Shown here: in pieces, positions 59,026 through 64,000 of the stretch | How positions within the stretch are numbered: the stretch's first letter is position 1 | How the letters are laid out: every line of letters begins with the position of its first letter | DNA from: Ramazzottius varieornatus | Taxonomy: Eukaryota; Tardigrada; Eutardigrada; Parachela; Ramazzottiidae | Direction of reading: 5' to 3' | Length of the DNA: 64,000 bases | Assembly (NCBI GenBank): GCA_001949185.1 | Contig: BDGG01000010.1 | Span: 1,621,773-1,685,772 of the forward strand | Notes under the pieces: generated by a model | Databases searched by the model: none | Told to the model about the DNA's origin: nothing | The model's input: the letters and a program-made list of their open reading frames with translations, nothing else | Made by a program: the position numbers and the translations under genes

Positions 59026-62000
59026 ATGTCTGTCGGCAGTGTTTATCAAAAGGATTGCCAAAATCAGACTGTGAATAGCCGTAACATCTTCCATCAAGGA
59101 AGTGGCGACTGGGTCGAGCTGTCCGGAAATCAAGATGTCTTTTCCAGGACGCCTAACATCACAGCCAACATCTCGGGCTTCTCAACTTACGAACTGGGGA
59201 GCTCGGAATCTACTCCACGGAAATCCCTTCCAGCGATATTCGATGAGGTGAATGGAACGCCGCACAGCGATACTACTGGAGACAGCAAAAGCTTATTTCC
59301 GTCCAGTCTACCTATTCAGTATAAAGCCCTGGTCAGCCAGATCGAAACGTCGAGACAGCCGAACTACCCGTTCATCCTTCGTCGCGTAAGTAACTGTCGA
59401 TTGAGACTGGTAGCGAGGGGTAAGAACGATAGATCCGTAAACAAGTGGAGCGGAAGATCGGCAACCATATTGTAGTGGTTTTCACACACCTGCATACAAA
59501 TTGTCCCATAGTTCTCTCGCCGTGAACGTATGCATCTTCGTGTCGTTATTTGTACTGTTATGTTTTCTTTTGTACTTACAGAATTCTTTGTTTTTCCAGG
59601 TATACGAAGCAGGACATCTGAAAGCCTTTCTACAATACCTTGACCGGAGATCCGAAGCTCAAGATGTCGAAACGGAGCAGATCTGCGCCGAACACACCGC
59701 CACACTCACGAAGACCGCGAAAGACATCATGTCCATCAGCCAAGGCGTGGAGTCAATCCACAGTGGACTGAAGTCAATAGGAAAAGTCCAAGCGCAAGAA
59801 CTGGAAGGTGCACACAACGCCGCAAAGCTCGTTGAAACATACGGTAACGCGTTGATCCATACAGCGACTCTGATGGAAAGAATCAGCATCCTCAAACCTG
59901 TCGTAAGAATCGTCGGAGAAGCTCAGATATGCATAGAGAAGGATCAGTTGGTGCGGGCGTTGAGAAAGCTCCATGATGCGTGGGAACGAGTGCGTACTTT
60001 GCCACATCACATTCGCTTAGTGAAGTCCTTGGCAGATAACATTCCATTCATGAAGGACCAGATCATCGCGCAGGCTAAACGGGGTGTGACTATCTCGTTG
60101 GAATCCATGCGAAGTGTGAATCTGCGAGTTGGTTACTTGACGCTGAAGACGATCTGCGAGACGCATCGAATAAATGTCGCGCCGTACTTCGTAGACAAGG
60201 CCGAGTTGCTGAGAAGCTACCCAGAAGAAGTCAAATACTTGGAAGACAAGAGCTGGAGTGTCGATCATGCCATCAAGATCAAGCATCTGCTGGTCTACAG
60301 GCACATCATGCTGACGTTCGAGCCGAAAGACTTGTCCGAAACTGAGCTGAAGTCCTACTGCGAGAACTACGAACTCCAAAGAAAACACCAGGTATGATGG
60401 GATCAGTGTCGGCTATCAATATTCGTAACGCTATTCGGTGGTCGTAGGCTGGACAGATGATGCAGTCGCCGAACAGTATGCGCTCCGTCGAAGACATTCG
60501 CAGATACATCCAGGAAATCATCGGGATCTTCGCTCTAGAGCTCCACGTAAACAAAACCATCACCGGTCTAACTTCGCCCGATTTCCTTTCCGCGCTTTGG
60601 TCTGAAACCGCGCCTGTCGTCACCACCACGCTTCGGTCCAGTTTCCCTCTCCTCACCGACGAAGAACGGTGTCGTCGCGTCAGGGACCTCATCAGCCTCT
60701 TATCTACTACAATGGAATCCCTCCACTGCGACACCAGCCAGATCACCGTAGTACTCGACAACATTCGTGACCATTACGGCGAAATACTCCTTCGTGGGTT
60801 GGTGGACCAGATGAATAGGGTTCTCGAGAGTGATGCCTTGATAGCAGTTAGTATAACGAGTCGTGAGGAGGAAGAGCGCTTTCTATGTGGGTTTCCCTTC
60901 CGGCTTGACGAAGTTCAGGACAACCAGATGCTCCCGAAACACTTTCCGTTCTCTACCAGTGTTCCCAAGATCTATACGTTAATGAAAGACTACGTGGCGT
61001 CGTTCCTGCAGTTTAGTCGAGAAGGAAGTCTTGGACAAGCGGAAGTGGATGACAAAGTAAGGACGTCGATACTCAACCTTCTGTCACAGAAGCTTCGAGC
61101 TTGCATTGGTGGAGTGGTAGAACGCGGAACTCTCAACATCGAACAGTTGGTCCAACTGTACATCAACTGCAAGTACCTGGAGTTCTCCTGTCAGTACCTG
61201 GAAGTCTTTCTCATCGACCTCTTGAAGCTTTCGTCCGCGGTATGGCTTGGTGGTCTTCACAATCAGGTTATTGCACACAATTTCTTCACTATTTATTTTC
61301 AGGCATTCCCGAGACCAGGATCCAGTCAGTCGGAACCATCAGAAAAGATCCGAACAGGTTCCTCCGCCTTTCCCACGCTGTTCGATCATTCTTCGATCTT
61401 CCGCGACATTCGTTCGCAAATCGAACAGCAGATCTACGCTAGCCTAAAATACGCACTTGAAGTCATGATGGACGAAACGCGCTTTGATTCCGCTGCGGCG
61501 GAAGTTTCCGACAAGCCTTCGGAACTGTGGCATCGAATCATCCGGTACTTGGAGCCAGTTTTCGACTCAGTTCGTAAGCTGCCCTATAATGTCTGCCAGA
61601 CAGCATGGATGACGGCGTGTAAGCAGATCGCTGGAGAACTAGAGCACAGTTTTGCCAAGAAGTCCACGATGGTGACGATTGAAGGGACTCAGCAGTTAAA
61701 GAACGACCTGAGTGCCTATGAAGACTTCCTGACCAAGCAGGCAGCCTATACTGACGTGTCGATGTTACTCTTGGCTTTCACGTCATTGAACCATCTGACG
61801 GATCTGCTTCTGTTGTGGGACTGGAATACCTACTTCCATGAGTATGGTAGGAAGGACGCGAAGTATGACCGGGTGCAGCCTCAGCTCGTGCTGCAGATTC
61901 TGCATAAGATGAAAGAGACGGATCGGAAGAAGAGCTCGGTGTTTCAGAATTTACGGAAAAATGAAAGAGACAAGAAAAAACTGTTGGATAATATTATTGT

Positions 62001-62037
62001 TCAGTTGAAAGAACTCTTGAATGAGAGGACGTCTTGA
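59026..62037 (+). CDS. EXOC6: Exocyst complex subunit 6 (Sec15)
   Basis: Three exons, 59026-59385, 59600-60391 and 60448-62037, join in frame to 913 residues; human EXOC6 is about 800. The first about 100 residues are Ser/Asn-rich and not conserved. The Sec15 N-terminal region follows (VYEAGHLKAFLQYLDRRSEA), then the middle coiled-coil part. The C-terminal half aligns closely: PKIYTLMKDYVASFLQFSRE, LVQLYINCKYLEFSCQYLEV, TAWMTACKQIAGELEHSF, LLLLWDWNTYFHEYGR and the invariant ending FQNLRKNERDKKKLLDNI. Sec15 is the Rab11/Sec4-binding subunit that helps the exocyst tether secretory vesicles to the plasma membrane. A 36-nt in-frame segment at 61267-61302 has perfect intron ends and could be an ultra-short intron. 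The copy is intact. Confidence 0.92.
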
Positions 62038-62492
62038 ATCAATCTGCGTGGCGATGAAGATAATTAATGCGGTTCCATTTCCGTCTTCAGCAGATTCGCC
62101 CTTTGTTCCTTCTTTGCTTCCCTGCCTTAATATTCTTCACAAAATTACCTTTGTTTTTTCTGACACGAAAACGTGCGCTTTCTTTATCTTCATGGAATCA
62201 TGGACTAGTGGAGCGTGAAGACCTTCCGACTTCGGGCCATAAAGAACTTGGCGTTCACGTACGCACTTGCTTGGTCGGGTTACGGGTAATATCCTCTGTA
62301 CATATTTCGCCTTACGTCCGCAGATACTAACTGACACATAACATAACATGATTTGGTTTGTGATCTGAGAGCCAGGACCAAAATCTGTTTCTGATTTCTT
62401 GGATTAGCCCACGAGTCTCTGGAGTGTTTGTTTATTCATCTACGCGTTTCCAGACGGATAAACTGCAGGATCAGCACTACACAGTGGGGCAG
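62038..62492. other. EXOC6 3' UTR and POC1 promoter
   Basis: A 455-bp gap between two genes on the same strand. No clear TATA box. An in-frame ATG at 62424 could extend POC1 by 23 residues. Confidence 0.45.
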
Positions 62493-64000
62493 ATGTTCCG
62501 GCGAAAGGTAACTTGCTCTGTTTACAACGGTCGCAGTTGTATGATTTCCATCCCAGTCGTATCTCCAACCACTAATCCATTACCCTGCTACTCTAGGCTG
62601 AAATCCCTGCTGAATGCAGAGATACCCAGAAAGAACAGGAGGAAGTGGACAAGAGCACACCTCAACTCGCTAAAGTCTTGACTGGACAGCATGCGGGCAT
62701 CACCGGCTTGGACTTCCATCCAACAAAATATCAGATCGGTATGTGACCGTATGTCTGTATTTGCACGAAAAGCAATATCAAATAGTGACAAATACCTATC
62801 GTTCTATCCAAGTACTTATCGTTCGTTACTCTGAAGGCAAACGCAATTTACTCTCCGGTTTTGTAGTGTCAAGCAGCACGGACGGTACCCTGGGACTGTG
62901 GAGCATCAAACCTAATACTCGAGCCTTTCGTATGGTTGGACATCGAGTACGGAACAACGCTGCTCGGACTGCATTATTTTGGACTCGTGCAGTCTTTTAA
63001 TTAGTCTTGTTGCTTTCCTCAGGACGCCGCGTTGTGCGTGCGTTTCTCCGCGGAAGGGCACATATTAGCTTCCGGATCAAGGGATAAAACTATTCGGATG
63101 TGGATTCCGAGTTCGTGAGTCCTGCTTTGTCGCGATGCTTTTTCATCTCCAGAAGCAATCTGTACAAGAAGAAAATATTCTGTTTTTGCAGGAGAGCAGA
63201 ATCTATGGCTATTCAGGCTCATACAGCAGCTGTGTCTTCGATCGATTTTTCTCTGGACACAACCATTTTTTGTAGCGGTTCTCACGACAAGTCGATAAAG
63301 GTGAGACCAATCAGCAAGGCTGCGAACTCCGTGGCATGGCGCAGCAGGTCATTCAGGCGATTTTCCCATACTTTAGTCATATTTTACAGTGCTCATGTAC
63401 AACAGAATTAGTTGGGCGCAGGAGATATTGCACTAATTTTGGTCGTAGATTTGGGATGGTCAGCAGTTCAAGTTCTTACAGAGCTTTACTGGTCACAATC
63501 ACTGGGTGCGCTCAGTCAGGCAAGTACTCTCGTGTGGCTTGCGTTGTTGTTTTCCTGCTTTAATGAGCTAAAGACTTACGATGGATGGTCCTATTCTAGG
63601 TTTTCTCCGGACTCCAAAACTGTGGTCTCTGCTGGACACGACAATACTATTAAGCTCTGGTCGGTGAAAGAGAAATCAATTCTTTACAGTATAGAGTCCT
63701 TTGGCGGGACGGTTAACCACGCCCAGTTCCACCCTTCCGGCAACTATATAGCCGCCGCCATCGACGATGGCTCCATCAAAGTTTGGGATGTCCGGAAGTC
63801 CTTCCAGCTCGTACAGCTATATCGAGGTAATTTTTCACGCCTCCTTCCTTCCTTATTGGTCAGGTAAACATCGTACCCTTGACGTTGTCGTAGTACACGA
63901 CGGTCCTGTCAATCAGCTGGACTTCCACCCCTCCGGCAGCTTGCTGATATCAGTCTCGGATGACAAAACCATCAAAATCATGGATGCTGCAAACGGCGAA
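62493..64000 (+). CDS. POC1: POC1 centriolar WD40 protein (3' end outside window)
   Basis: ATG 62493 (MFRRK) splices to 62598-62739 ([16 protein letters not shown]). WD40 repeats follow: [40 protein letters not shown] with [29 protein letters not shown] with [26 protein letters not shown] with [40 protein letters not shown] with SIKVWDV; and [20 protein letters not shown] at the window edge. Order and wording ([27 protein letters not shown] repeated) match POC1A/POC1B. POC1 stabilises centriole and basal-body microtubule triplets. The coiled-coil C-terminus is outside the window. The exon at 63450-63519 ends in CAG/GCAAGT, a GC-AG intron needed to keep the fourth repeat in frame. Confidence 0.9.

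Overview
The window is animal nuclear DNA. Every protein-coding gene is split by introns with GT..AG ends, most introns are short (about 50-300 bp), there are no operons, and the gene content is metazoan: centriole and cilium proteins, three-Ig neuronal adhesion proteins, an astacin protease and a GH18 chitinase. Base composition looks balanced (mid-40s % GC by eye) and density is about one gene per 5-6 kb. A compact-genome protostome fits; a tardigrade is my best guess, but nothing here proves the phylum.

Layout, left to right. At 3-152 (+) is the acidic C-terminal tail of a gene that starts outside the window. At 1695-6331 (-) is a CEP164-like gene (WW domain, proline-rich linker, coiled coils). 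At 7729-9170 (-) is anamorsin (CIAPIN1), head to head with a divergent elongin-C-like gene at 10053-10692 (+). At 13359-17261 (+) is an SLC26 sulfate/anion transporter with a 10-nt microexon. Two paralogous three-Ig genes of the lachesin/DIP type follow, divergently arranged at 17835-21704 (-) and 29069-38917 (+), with a GH18 chitinase-like gene at 25335-26938 (-) between them. Then come an astacin with a hemopexin propeller at 39329-42028 (-) and MTO1 at 42770-45456 (-).

From 45.5 to 59 kb the window is repeat-rich. It holds a TATCGA-rich tract, a foldback element carrying a second MITE inside it with a TA target duplication, an isolated promoter-like cluster with two DR1 nuclear-receptor sites, a truncated ALG2 fragment, a THAP zinc-finger remnant with an in-frame stop, a palindromic mini-element and a dead Tc1/mariner copy with intact inverted repeats and TA duplications. 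The right end carries EXOC6/Sec15 at 59026-62037 (+) and the 5' part of POC1 at 62493 to the window end (+).

The genes are unrelated housekeeping, ciliary, adhesion and extracellular-matrix functions. The only clear local relationship is the duplicated Ig pair. The most unusual items are the astacin-hemopexin fusion, the loss of a core Ig cysteine in one paralogue, the nested mobile elements, a dispersed hairpin family found mostly in introns, and the promoter cluster without a recognisable gene.
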